Shown: positions 49,081 to 61,051 of the stretch, one piece after another | Layout of the letters: each line of letters starts with the position of its first letter | Numbering within the stretch: the first letter of the stretch is position 1 | Source: Aristolochia californica | Lineage: Eukaryota; Streptophyta; Magnoliopsida; Piperales; Aristolochiaceae | Assembly (NCBI GenBank): GCA_029961685.1 | Contig: JARWKL010000015.1 | Span: 9,794,801 to 9,858,800 of the forward strand | DNA length: 64,000 nucleotides | Direction: 5' to 3' | Notes under the pieces: generated by a model | Seen by the model: the letters and a program-made list of their open reading frames with translations, nothing else | The model's database searches: none | Told to the model about the DNA's origin: nothing | Translations under genes and position numbers: made by a program

Positions 49081-49467
49081 TGTCGGAAGATAAGCTCAAG
49101 CCCACATGACCAAGGAAGGCCCACATATATAAAGATTATTATAAGATGGGCCACATGACCAAGGAAGGTCCACAAGATGGGCCCAAGCCCATAAGAAGTA
49201 GGACCCATAATGATTACCTTGAACAGTCATCCTTCTCACATCAGCTAGAAGATCAAGAAGGACTCCTAGTTCTACCCAAGTTAGTCTTCTAGTTGTTTAG
49301 ATAGACTTACTTAAATTGAAGAGTTAGAGTTGTAATGTAATTAGGATTGAATGATAAGTTGTATAAGGACTCTACATCCTCCTCTACTATAAATAGAGGT
49401 TCATGTACTATGATTACAACAAGTTATTGATGTCAATGAAGTATTTCACTTTTCCATAAATTCAATA
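49081..49467 (+). mobile_element. 3' LTR (387 bp)
   Basis: Begins TGTCGGAAGATAAGC and ends ATTCAATA, so the terminal CA has mutated to TA. It keeps the TATA-like segment lost in the 5' LTR. The direct repeat CACATGACCAAGGAAGG(C/T)CCACA is at 49103 and 49152. Many differences from the 5' LTR are C/T or G/A transitions, as expected for methylated, silent DNA. Confidence 0.92.
49388..49395 (+). promoter_or_regulatory. TATA-box-like element in the 3' LTR
   Basis: TATAAATA about 73-80 bp before the LTR end, in a CCTCCTCTACTATAAATAGAGG context. It is deleted in the 5' LTR and altered to TATGAATA in both solo LTRs. Promoter function is inferred. Confidence 0.6.
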
Positions 49468-49472
49468 GCCTA
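49468..49472. mobile_element. Right target-site duplication GCCTA
   Basis: Identical to 46725-46729. The satellite resumes in register here (GCCTATTTACAAAAAGCGG), showing a simple insertion with no loss of satellite sequence. Confidence 0.93.
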
Positions 49473-50180
49473 TTTACAAAAAGCGGACCTAACAATCATA
49501 GATCATCGTAAATGTTTTGATCGATTAATGATGTGTAACGACAATACTTTTTGTTAGAAATGACTTATGGTTGGGGAGCCAACACTCAGTTAAAAATGCC
49601 TCGCCCCCCCTTTTCCAATGATTGCAAAATATAATATATAAAAAATTAAAGGAGTTTACAATCCTTAAAAATCACAGATACTTTTTGGAATTATCTCTCT
49701 CAGAATTTGTGCATTTCCATTTTGGATGTTCAATTTTTTTTCAAATCCAAACTTGAGTTTTCACTCTCCCATTTTTCTCATAAACAAAAAAATAAGGCAA
49801 ATAGATCACAACAAAGTGAAAATTTTAGAATTTATGTATGCAAAAAATTGAAAACTATAATAAATGTAAGTGAAGAAAATCTTTTCACTCACCAAAAATG
49901 AACACCAAAGTTTTGTTATCCATGTTTGGGAAATTCCACAAGTACAACCCCTAATAGCTTTGTGGAATTTTATAAGAAAGAGATTTCTAATTGGATCTTA
50001 ACATGTTTTAAATATGGATATGTATGCCTAAAACATGTTGAAGATGCAAATGACCTAATGATCCAAAAATTTCAGGGAGTAGAAAAAATTAAATTCTCAA
50101 GTTAACGTGAGGTGGGATATTTACCAGAGCCAAACAACACACTTTTTGCCTATTTACAAAAACCGGACCTAGCAACCATC
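49473..50180 (-). repeat. Satellite array, inverted orientation
   Basis: Completes the interrupted monomer and continues with one regular monomer (C-tract near 49602). It ends where the 3.7-kb duplicated segment begins, at GATCATTGTAAATG (50181). No gene is supported. Confidence 0.95.
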
Positions 50181-53100
50181 GATCATTGTAAATGTTTTGA
50201 TCAATTAATGATCTGTAATGGGTATAATTTTTTTTAGAAATGATTTATGGTTTGCGAGTCAACACTCAGTTAAAAATTCCTCGCCCCCCCTTTTTCGATG
50301 ATTGCAAAACCTAATATATAAAAAACAAAAAGAGTTTACAATCCCTAAAAAACATAGATATTTTTTGCAATTATCTCTCTCAGTATTTTTGCATATCCAT
50401 TTTGGATGTTCAATTTTTTTTCAAATCCAAACATGCGTTTTCACTCACCCAAATTTCGTGTAAACAAAAAGATAAGGCAATTAGATCACCAAAAAAATGA
50501 AAATTTAAGAGTTTATGTATTCCAAAAATAAAAAACTATAATAAATGTAATTGAAGAAAATCATTTCACGCACTAAAAATGAACACCAAAGTTTTGTTAT
50601 CCATGTTCGGGAAATTCCACTAGTACAACCCATAATACCTTGGTGGAATTTTATCAGGAAGAGATTTCTAATTGATCCTAACATGTTTTAAATATGGATA
50701 TGCATGCCTGAAACATGTTGAAGATGCCAATGAACTAATGATCCAAAAATTTCAAGGTGTAGATAAAATTAATATCTCAAGTTAACGTGAGGTGGGATAT
50801 TTACCAGAGCCAAAAATCCACTTTTTATCTATTTACAAAAAGCGGGCCTACCAATCATAGATCATCGTAAATGTTTTTATCAATTAATGATGTGTAACGG
50901 CTACAATTTTTGTTAGAAATGACTTATGGTTTGGTTGTCAATACTCAGTTAAAAATACCTCACCCCCCCTTTTTCGATTATTGCAAAACCTAATATATAA
51001 AAAACTAAAAGAGTTTACAATCCTTAAAAATCACAGGTATTTTTTGGAATTATCTCTCTCAGCATTTGTGCATTTCCAACTTGGATGTTCAATTTTTTTC
51101 AAATCCAAACTTGAGTTTTCTCTCTCCCATTTTTCTCGTCAACAAAAAGATATGGCAAACAGATCGCCACAAAATGAAAGTTTTAGAGTTCATGTATGCA
51201 AAAAAATATAAAACTATAATAAATGTAAGTGAAGAAAATTATTTGACGCACAAAAAATGAACACCAAAGTTTTGTTATCCATGTGTGGGAAATTCTACTA
51301 GTACAACCCCTAATAACTTGGTGGAATTTTATAAGAAAGAGATTTCTAATTGATCCTAACATGTTTTAAATATGGATATACATGCCTGAAGAAAGTTGCA
51401 TATGCAAATGACCTAATGATCCAAAATTTTCAAGGAGTAGAAAAAATTAAGTTCTCACATGAACATGCGGTGGGATATTTTTCAGAGGCAAACAACCCTC
51501 TTTTTGCCTATTTACAAGAGCAGACCTAACAATCATAGATCATCGTATATGTTTGATCAATTAATGATGTGCAACGGTTATAAGTTTTGGAAGAATTGAC
51601 TTATGGTTTGGGAGTCAACACTCAATTACAAATGCCTCGTGCCCCTTTTCCGATAATTGAAAAACCTAATATATAAAAAACTAAAATATTTTACAATCCT
51701 TAAAAATCACAGATAATTTTTGGTATTATCTCTCTCTGTATTTTTGCATTTCCATTTTGGATGTTCAATTTTTTTTCAAATCCAAACTTGAGTTTTCACT
51801 CTCCCATTTTTCTCGCAGAGAAAAAGATAAGGTTATTATATCACAACAAAATGAAAATTTTAAAGTTATGTATGCAAAAAATCGAAAACTATAATAAATG
51901 TAAGTGAAGAAAATTATTTTTCTCACTAAAAATGAACACCAAAGTTTTGTTTTCCATGTTCGGGAAATTCAACTAGTACAACCCCTAATACCATGGTGGA
52001 ATTTTATAAGGATGAGATTTCTAATTGATCCTAACATGTTTTAAATAGGGATATGTATGACTGAAACTTGTTGAAGATGCAAATGACCTAATGATCCATT
52101 CTCAAGTTAACGTGCGGTGGGATATTTACAAGAGCCAAACAACCCACTTTTTGCCTATTAACAAAAAGCGGACCTAACAATCATAGATCATCGTAAATGT
52201 TTTGATCAATTATTGATGTGTAACCGCTATAATTTTTTGTAAGAAATGACTTATGGTTTGGGAGTCAACACTCAGTTAAGAATGCTTGCCCCCTTTTTCG
52301 ATGTTTGCAAAACAAAATATATAAAAAATTAAAAGAGTTTACAATCCTTAAAAATCATAGATACTTTTTGGAATTGTCTCTCGTAGCATTTGTGCATTTC
52401 CAATTTGGATGTTCAATTTTTTTTCAAATCCAAACTTGAGTTTTCACTCTCAGTTTTTTCTCGTAAACAAAAAGATAGCGCAAATGGATCACAACAAAAT
52501 GAAAAAATTAAAGTTTATTTATGCAAAAAATAGAAAATTACAATAAATGTAAGCGAAAAAAATTATTTCACGAACTAAAAATGAACTCCAACATTTTTTT
52601 ATCCATGTTTGGGGAAATCCACTAGTACAACCCCAAATAGCTTGGTAAAATTTTATAAGAACGAGATTTCTAATTGATCCTATCATGTTTTACATATGGA
52701 AAAGCATGCCTGAAACATGTTGAAGAAGCAAATGACCTAATGATCCAAAAATTACAAGGAGTAGAAAAAATTAAATTCACAATTTAACATGCGGTGGGAT
52801 ATTTACCAGAGCCAAACAACCCAATTTTTGACTACTTACAAAAAGTGGACCTAACAATCATAGATCATCGTAAATGTTTTGATCGATTAATGATGTGTAA
52901 CGGCTATAAGTTTTTTTAGAAATAACTTATTATTTGGGAGTCAACACTCAGTTAAAAATACCTCACCCCCAATGATTGCAAAACCTAATATATAAAAAAC
53001 TAAAAGAGTTTACAATCATTTAAAATCACAGATACTTTTCGGAATTATCTCTCTCAGCATTTGTGCAGTTCCATTTTGGATGTTCAATTTTTTTCAAAAT

Positions 53101-53876
53101 CCAAACTTGAGTATTCACACTCCCATTTTTCTCGTAAGCAAAAAGAAAAGGCAAATAGATCACATCAAAATGAAAATTTTAGAGTTTATGTATGCAAAAA
53201 ATTGAAAACTATAATAAATGCAAGTGAAGAAAATTATTTCACGCACTAAAAATGAACACCATAGTTTTGTTATCCATGTTTGGGAAATTCCACTAGTACA
53301 ACCCCAAATAGCTTCGTGGAATTTTATAAGAAAGAGATTTCTAATTGATCCTAACATGTTTTAAATATGGATATGCATGCCTGAAACATGTTGAAGATGC
53401 AAATGACCTAATGATCCAAAATTTTCAAGGAGAAGAAAAAAATACATTTTCAGGTTAAGGTGAGGTGGGATATTTACCAAACCCAAACAACCCACTTTTG
53501 GCCTATGTTGGAAGATAAGCTCAAGCCCACATGACCAAGGAAGGCCCACAAGATGGGTGAAGCCCATAAGAAGTAGGACCCAGAATGATTACCATGAGCT
53601 AGCATCCTTATCACACCCGTTGGAAGATCAGGAAGGACTCCTAGTTCTACTCAAGTTTAGTCTTCTAGTTGTTTAGATAGACTTACTTAAATTGAAGAGT
53701 TAGAGTTGTAATGTAATTAGGATTGAATGATAAGTTGTATATGGACTCTACATCCTCCTCTATTATGAATAGAGCTTCATGTACTCTAATTACAACAAGT
53801 TATTGATTTCAATGATGTATTTCACTTTTCCATAAATTCAGCAGCCTATTTAAAAAAAGTGGACCTAACAATTATA
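50181..53876 (-). repeat. 3.7-kb segmental duplication, copy 1
   Basis: 3696-bp unit of five inverted monomers (C-tracts near 50282, 50965, 51641, 52290, 52966) plus solo LTR 53506-53843. It is repeated directly at 53877-57581 with few differences. Differences seen include GCATATCC/GCATTTCC, GACTACTTAC/GCCTATTTAC near 52829 and CTCACCCCCAATG near 52966, where copy 2 has several more C and TTTTCC. The breakpoints share GATCATTGTAAATGTTTTGATC (50181, 53877, 57582), so the duplication arose by unequal exchange between monomers at matching positions. Confidence 0.93.
53506..53843 (+). mobile_element. Solo LTR, copy 1 (338 bp)
   Basis: Same family as 46730-47106: begins TGTTGGAAGATAAGC, ends ATTCAGCA, flanked by GCCTA at 53501-53505 and 53844-53848. 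It lacks one 49-bp period between the direct repeats CACATGACCAAGGAAGGCCCACA that both LTRs of the full element keep, and its TATA-like segment is mutated to TATGAATA. A solo LTR with intact target duplications is the usual product of LTR-LTR recombination that removes the interior. Confidence 0.93.
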
Positions 53877-56800
53877 GATCATTGTAAATGTTTTGATCAA
53901 TTAATGATCTGTAACGGGTATAATTTTTTTTAGAAATGATTTATGGTTTGCGAGTCAACACTCAGTTAAAAATTCCTCGCCCCCCTTTTTCGATGATTGC
54001 AAAACCTAATATATAAAAAACAAAAAGAGTTTACAATCCCTAAAAAACATAGATATTTTTTGCAATTATCTCTCTCAGTATTTTTGCATTTCCATTTTGG
54101 ATGTTCAATTTTTTTTCAAATCCAAACATGCGTTTTCACTCACCCAAATTTCGTGTAAACAAAAAGATAAGGCAATTAGATCACCAAAAAAATGAAAATT
54201 TAAGAGTTTATGTATTCCAAAAATAAAAAACTATAATAAATGTAATTGAAGAAAATCATTTCACGCACTAAAAATGAACACCAAAGTTTTGTTATCCATG
54301 TTCGGGAAATTCCACTAGTACAACCCCTAATACCTTGGTGGAATTTTATCAGGAAGAGATTTCTAATTGATCCTAACATGTTTTAAATATGGATATGCAT
54401 GCCTGAAACATGTTGAAGATGCCAATGAACTAATGATCCAAAAATTTCAAGGTGTAGATAAAATTAATATCTCAAGTTAACGTGAGGTGGGATATTTACC
54501 AGAGCCAAAAATCCACTTTTTATCTATTTACAAAAAGCGGGCCTACCAATCATAGATCATCGTAAATGTTTTTATCAATTAATGATGTGTAACGGCTACA
54601 ATTTTTGTTAGAAATGACTTATGGTTTGGTTGTCAATACTCAGTTAAAAATACCTCACCCCCCCTTTTTCGATTATTGCAAAACCTAATATATAAAAAAC
54701 TAAAAGAGTTTACAATCCTTAAAAATCACAGGTATTTTTTGGAATTATCTCTCTCAGCATTTGTGCATTTCCAACTTGGATGTTCAATTTTTTTCAAATC
54801 CAAACTTGAGTTTTCTCTCTCCCATTTTTCTCGTCAACAAAAAGATATGGCAAACAGATCGCCACAAAATGAAAATTTTAGAGTTCATGTATGCAAAAAA
54901 ATATAAAACTATAATAAATGTAAGTGAAGAAAATTATTTGACGCACAAAAAATGAACACCAAAGTTTTGTTATCCATGTTTGGGAAATTCTACTAGTACA
55001 ACCCCTAATAACTTGGTGGAATTTTATAAGAAAGAGATTTCTAATTGATCCTAACATGTTTTAAATATGGATATACATGCCTGAAGAAAGTTGCATATGC
55101 AAATGACCTAATGATCCAAAATTTTCAAGGAGTAGAAAAAATTAAGTTCTCACATGAACATGCGGTGGGATATTTTTCAGAGGCAAACAACCCTCTTTTT
55201 GCCTATTTACAAGAGCAGACCTAACAATCATAGATCATCGTATATGTTTGATCAATTAATGATGTGCAACGGTTATAAGTTTTGGAAGAATTGACTTATG
55301 GTTTGGGAGTCAACACTCAATTACAAATGCCTCGTGCCCCTTTTCCGATAATTGAAAAACCTAATATATAAAAAACTAAAATATTTTACAATCCTTAAAA
55401 ATCACAGATAATTTTTGGTATTATCTCTCTCTGTATTTTTGCATTTCCATTTTGGATGTTCAATTTTTTTTCAAATCCAAACTTGAGTTTTCACTCTCCC
55501 ATTTTTCTCGCAGAGAAAAAGATAAGGTTATTATATCACAACAAAATGAAAATTTTAAAGTTATGTATGCAAAAAATCGAAAACTATAATAAATGTAAGT
55601 GAAGAAAATTATTTTTCTCACTAAAAATGAACACCAAAGTTTTGTTTTCCATGTTCGGGAAATTCAACTAGTACAACCCCTAATACCATGGTGGAATTTT
55701 ATAAGGATGAGATTTCTAATTGATCCTAACATGTTTTAAATAGGGATATGTATGACTGAAACTTGTTGAAGATGCAAATGACCTAATGATCCATTCTCAA
55801 GTTAACGTGCGGTGGGATATTTACAAGAGCCAAACAACCCACTTTTTGCCTATTAACAAAAAGCGGACCTAACAATCATAGATCATCGTAAATGTTTTGA
55901 TCAATTATTGATGTGTAACCGCTATAATTTTTTGTAAGAAATGACTTATGGTTTGGGAGTCAACACTCAGTTAAGAATGCTTGCCCCCTTTTTCGATGTT
56001 TGCAAAACAAAATATATAAAAAATTAAAAGAGTTTACAATCCTTAAAAATCATAGATACTTTTTGGAATTGTCTCTCGTAGCATTTGTGCATTTCCAATT
56101 TGGATGTTCAATTTTTTTTCAAATCCAAACTTGAGTTTTCACTCTCAGTTTTTTCTCGTAAACAAAAAGATAGCGCAAATAGATCACAACAAAATGAAAA
56201 AATTAAAGTTTATTTATGCAAAAAATAGAAAATTACAATAAATGTAAGCGAAAAAAATTATTTCACGAACTAAAAATGAACTCCAACATTTTTTTATCCA
56301 TGTTTGGGGAAATCCACTAGTACAACCCCAAATAGCTTGGTAAAATTTTATAACAACGAGATTTCTAATTGATCCTATCATGTTTTACATATGGAAAAGC
56401 ATGCCTGAAACATGTTGAAGAAGCAAATGACCTAATGATCCAAAAATTACAAGGAGTAGAAAAAATTAAATTCACAATTTAACATGCGGTGGGATATTTA
56501 CCAGAGCCAAACAACCCAATTTTTGCCTATTTACAAAAAGCAGACCTAACAATCATAGATCATCGTAAATGTTTTGATCGATTAATGATGTGTAACGGCT
56601 ATAAGTTTTTTTAGAAATAACTTATTATTTGGGAGTCAACACTCAGTTAAAAATACCTCACCCCCCCCTTTTCCAATGATTGCAAAACCTAATATATAAA
56701 AAACTAAAAGAGTTTACAATCGTTTAAAATCACAGATACTTTTCGGAATTATCTCTCTCAGCATTTGTGTAGTTCCATTTTGGATGTTCAATTTTTTTCA

Positions 56801-57581
56801 AAATCCAAACTTGAGTATTCACACTCCCATTTTTCTCGTAAGCAAAAAGAAAAGGCAAATAGATCACATCAAAATGAAAATTTTAGAGTTTATGTATGCA
56901 AAAAATTGAAAACTATAATAAATGCAAGTGAAGAAAATTATTTCACGCACTAAAAATGAACACCATAGTTTTGTTATCCATGTTTGGGAAATTCCACTAG
57001 TACAACCCCAAATAGCTTCGTGGAATTTTATAAGAAAGAGATTTCTAATTGATCCTAACATGTTTTAAATATGGATATGCATGCCTGAAACATGTTGAAG
57101 ATGCAAATGACCTAATGATCCAAAATTTTCAAGGAGAAGAAAAAAATACATTTTCAGGTTAAGGTGAGGTGGGATATTTACCAAACCCAAACAACCCACT
57201 TTTGGCCTATGTTGGAAGATAAGCTCAAGCCCACATGACCAAGGAAGGCCCACAAGATGGGTCGAAGCCCATAAGAAGTAGGACCCAGAATGATTACCAT
57301 GAGCTAGCATCCTTATCACATCCGTTGGAAGATCAGGAAGGACTCCTAGTTCTACTCAAGTTTAGTCTTCTAGTTGTTTAGATAAACTTACTTAAATTGA
57401 AGAGTTAGAGTTGTAATGTAATTAGGATTGAATGATAAGTTGTATATGGACTCTACATCCTCCTCTATTATGAATAGAGCTTCATGTACTCTAATTACAA
57501 CAAGTTATTGATTTCAATGATGTATTTCACTTTTCCATAAATTCAGCAGCCTATTTAAAAAAAGTGGACCTAACAATTATA
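53877..57581 (-). repeat. 3.7-kb segmental duplication, copy 2
   Basis: 3705-bp second copy, again five inverted monomers (C-tracts near 53976, 54658, 55336, 55984, 56660) and a solo LTR (57210-57548). Almost all variants of copy 1 are shared, so the duplication is recent compared with monomer divergence. It forms a two-copy higher-order repeat with a retroelement fragment built in. Confidence 0.93.
57210..57548 (+). mobile_element. Solo LTR, copy 2 (339 bp)
   Basis: Copy of 53506-53843 made by the segmental duplication. It is flanked by GCCTA at 57205-57209 and 57549-57553 and shares the 49-bp deletion. Differences noted are CACATCC/CACACCC, GGGTCGAAG/GGGTGAAG and GATAAACTT/GATAGACTT. Confidence 0.93.
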
Positions 57582-57682
57582 GATCATTGTAAATGTTTTG
57601 ATCGATTAATGATGTGTAACGACTATATTTTTTTTTTTAAATGACTTATGCTTTTGGAGTCAAAACTCAATAAAAAATGCCT

Positions 57683-57702
57683 CCCCCCCCCCCCCCCCCC
57701 CC
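57683..57702 (-). repeat. C-tract (20 C)
   Basis: Uninterrupted run at the normal monomer position, about 135 bp right of solo LTR copy 2. The equivalent monomer after solo LTR copy 1 has only a short tract (near 53976), which places the end of the duplicated segment before this tract. Confidence 0.93.
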
Positions 57703-60700
57703 TTCCCTTTTCTAATGATTGCAAAACCTAATATATAAAAAATTAAAAGAGTTTACAATCCTTAAATATCACAGATACTTTTTGAAATTATCTCACTGGG
57801 CATTTGTGCATTTCCATTTAAGATGTTCATTTTTTTTTCTAATCCTAACCTAAGTTTTCACTCTCCCATTTTTCTCATCAACAAAAAGATAAGGCAAATA
57901 GATCACAACAAAATGAAAATTTTAGAATTTATATGCAAAAAATTCCAAAAAATAAAAATGTAAGTGAAGATAATCATTTCGTGCACTAAAAATAAACCCC
58001 AAAGTTTTGTTATCCATGTTTGGGAAATTCCACTAGTACAACCCCTAATAGCCTGGTGGAATTTTATAAGAAAGAGATTTCTAATTGGATCCTAACAGGT
58101 TTTAAATATGGATATGCTTGCCTGAAACATGTTGAGGATGCAAATGAACTAATGATAAAAAAATTTAGAGTAGAAAAAATTAAATTCACAAGTTAACGTT
58201 TGGTGGGATATTTACCAGAGCCAAACAAACCACTTTTGTCCTTTTTACAAAAAGCGAACCTAACATTCATAGCTCATCGTAAATGTTTTGATCGATTAAT
58301 GATGTGTAATGGTTATAATTTTTAGTAGAATTGACTTATGGATTGGGAGTCAACACACAGTTAAAAATGTCGTGCCCCCCTTTTTCTGAAGATTGCTAAA
58401 CCTAATATATAAAAAACTAAAAGAGTTTACAATCCTTAAAAATCACAGATACTTATTGGAATTATCTCTCTCAGTATTTTTGCATTTCAATTTTGGATGT
58501 TCAATATTTTTTCAAATCCAAACTTGAGGTTTCACTCTCCCATTTTTCTCGTTAACAAAAAGAGAAGGCAATTAGATCACATCAAAATGAAAATTTTAGA
58601 GTTTATGTATGCCAAAAATCTAAAAATATAATAAATTTAATTGAAGAAAATCATTTCACTCACTAAAAATGAACACTAAAGTTTTGTTATCCGTGTTCAG
58701 AAAATTCCACTAGTACAACCCCTAATACATTGGTGGAATTTTATACGGAACAGATTTCTAATTGATTTTAACATGTTTTAAATATGGATATGCATGCCTG
58801 AAACATGTTGAAGTTGCAAATGACCTAAAGATCCAAAAATTTAGAGTAGAAAAAATTAATTTCTCAAGTTAACGTACGGTGGGATATTTACCAGAGCCAA
58901 ACAACCAACTTTTTGCCTATTTACAAAAAGCAGACCTAACAATCATTGATCATCGCAAATGGTTTTATCGATTAATGATGTGTAATGACTATAAGTTTTG
59001 TTAGAAATGACATATGGTTTGGGAGACAACACTCAGTTAAAAATGCTTCGCTCCCCCTTTTCCGATGATTTCAAAACCTAATATAGAAAAAGTAAAAGAG
59101 TTTACAATCCTTAAAAATCATAGGTACTTTTTGGAATTATCTCTCTCAGCATTGTGCATTTCCAAATAGGATGTTCAATTTTTTTCAAATCCAAACTTCA
59201 GTTTTCACTCTCCCATTTTTCTCTTAAACAAAAAGATGAGGCAAATAGATCGCAACAAAATAAAAACTTTAGAGTTTATGTATGCAAAAAAATATAAAAC
59301 TATAATAAATGTAAGTGAAAATTATTTGACGAACAAAAAATGAACACCAAAGTTTTGTTATCCAAGTTTGGGAAATTCTAATTGTACAACCCCTAATAGC
59401 TTGGTGAAATTTTATGAGAAAGAGATTTCTAATTTATCCAAACATGTTTTAATTATGGATATCTGTGCCTGAAACATGTTGAAGATGCAAATGACCTAAT
59501 GATCCAAAATTTTCAAGGAGTAGAAAAATTTAAATTCTCACGTGAACATGTTGTGGATATACCAGAGCCAAACAACCCACTTTTGATCGCAAATGTTTTG
59601 GTCGATTAATGATGTGTAACAGTTATAATTTTTGGTAGAAATGACTTATGGTTCGGGACCCAATACTCAATTAAAAATGCCTCACCCCTCATTTTCCAAT
59701 GATTGCAAAACCTAATATATAAAAAAATAAAAGAGTTTAAAATCCTTAAAAATCACAGATACTTTTTGGTATTATATCTCTCTATATTTTTGCATTTTCA
59801 TTTTGGATGTTCAATTTTTTTCAAATCCAAAATTGAGTTTTCACTCTCCCATTTTTCTCATAAACAAAAAGAAAAGGCAATTGGTTCACAAAAAAATTAA
59901 AATTTTAGAGCTTAGGTATGCAAAAAATCAAAAACTACAATAAATGTAAGTGAAGAAAATTATTTCACTCACCAAAAATGAACACCAAAGTTTTGTTATC
60001 TATGTCCGGGAAATTCAACTAGTACAACCCTTAATACCTTTGTGGAATTTAATAAGGAAGAGATTTCTAATTGATACTAACATGTTTTAAATATGGATAT
60101 GCATGCCTGAAACATGTTGAAGATGCAAATGACCTAATGATCCAAAAATTTGAAGGAGTAGAAAAATTAAACTCTCATGTTAACGTGCGGTGGTTTATTT
60201 ACCAGAGCCAAACAACCCACTTTTTAGCTATTTACAAAAAGTGGACCCAAAAATCATAGATTATCATAAATGTTTCTATCGTTTAATGATGTGTAATGGC
60301 AATAATTTTTGTTAGAAATGACTTATGGTTTGGGAGTCAACACTCAGTTAAAAATGCCTCGCCCTCCCTTTTCCGATGATTGCAAAACCTAATATATAAA
60401 AAACTAAAAGAGTTTACAATCCTTAAAAAACACAGATACTTTTTGGAATTATCTCTCTCAGTATTTTTGCATTTCCAATTGTTTTTCAAATCCAAACTTG
60501 AGGTTTCTCAACAAAAGGCAAATAGATCACAACAAAATAAAAAATTTAGAGTTTATGTATGCAAAAAATATAAAACTATAATAAATGTTAGTGAAGAAGA
60601 TTACTTGATGCACAAAAAATGAACAACAAAGTTTTGTTATCCATGTTTGGGAAATTCCACTAGTACAACCGCTAATAGCTTGGTGGAATTTTATAAGAAA

Positions 60701-61006
60701 GAGATTTCTAATGGACCCAGCATGTTTTAAATATGGATATTCATGCCTGAAACATGTTTAAGATGAAAATGACCTAATAATCTAAAAATTTCAAGGAGTA
60801 GAAAAAATTAAATTCTCAAGTTAATGTGCGGTAGGATATTTACATGAGCCAAACAACCCAGTTTTTGCCTATTTACAAAAAGTGGATCTAACAATCATAG
60901 ATCATCGTAAATTTTTTGATCGATTAATGATGTGTAACGGCTATATTTTTTTATTAAAAATGACTTAAGGTTTGGGAGTCAACACTCTGTTAAAAATACC
61001 TCACCA

Positions 61007-61037
<31 letters not shown>

Positions 61038-61051
61038 CCCCTCTCCCTCCC
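61007..61051 (-). repeat. Long C-tract (28 C plus CT-rich extension)
   Basis: A 28-C run followed by TCCCCCCTCTCCCTCCC. This is the longest uninterrupted C-run in the inverted half. Confidence 0.93.

Larger units (their letters stand above)
46730..49467 (+). mobile_element. Non-autonomous LTR retroelement, 2738 bp
   Basis: Complete element structure: 5' LTR 46730-47106, PBS from 47107, internal region 47107-49080, polypurine tract 49071-49080, 3' LTR 49081-49467 and the 5-bp duplication GCCTA on both sides. The internal region of about 1.97 kb has stop codons in all frames and shows no gag, protease, integrase, reverse transcriptase or RNase H motif. The element must therefore have been moved by proteins made elsewhere, or is an internal-deletion derivative. 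The LTRs differ by about 30 substitutions plus small indels by eye (around 8 percent), so the insertion is not recent. The superfamily is not decidable without pol. The initiator-Met PBS and the TGAGGGGAAG tract are common in plant Copia elements. It is larger than typical TRIM elements. Confidence 0.9.

Noticed and set aside
53506..57548. Two independent solo LTR insertions
   Set aside because: The shared 49-bp deletion, the mutated TATA segment and the near-identical five-monomer flank show that one is a copy of the other through the 3.7-kb duplication.
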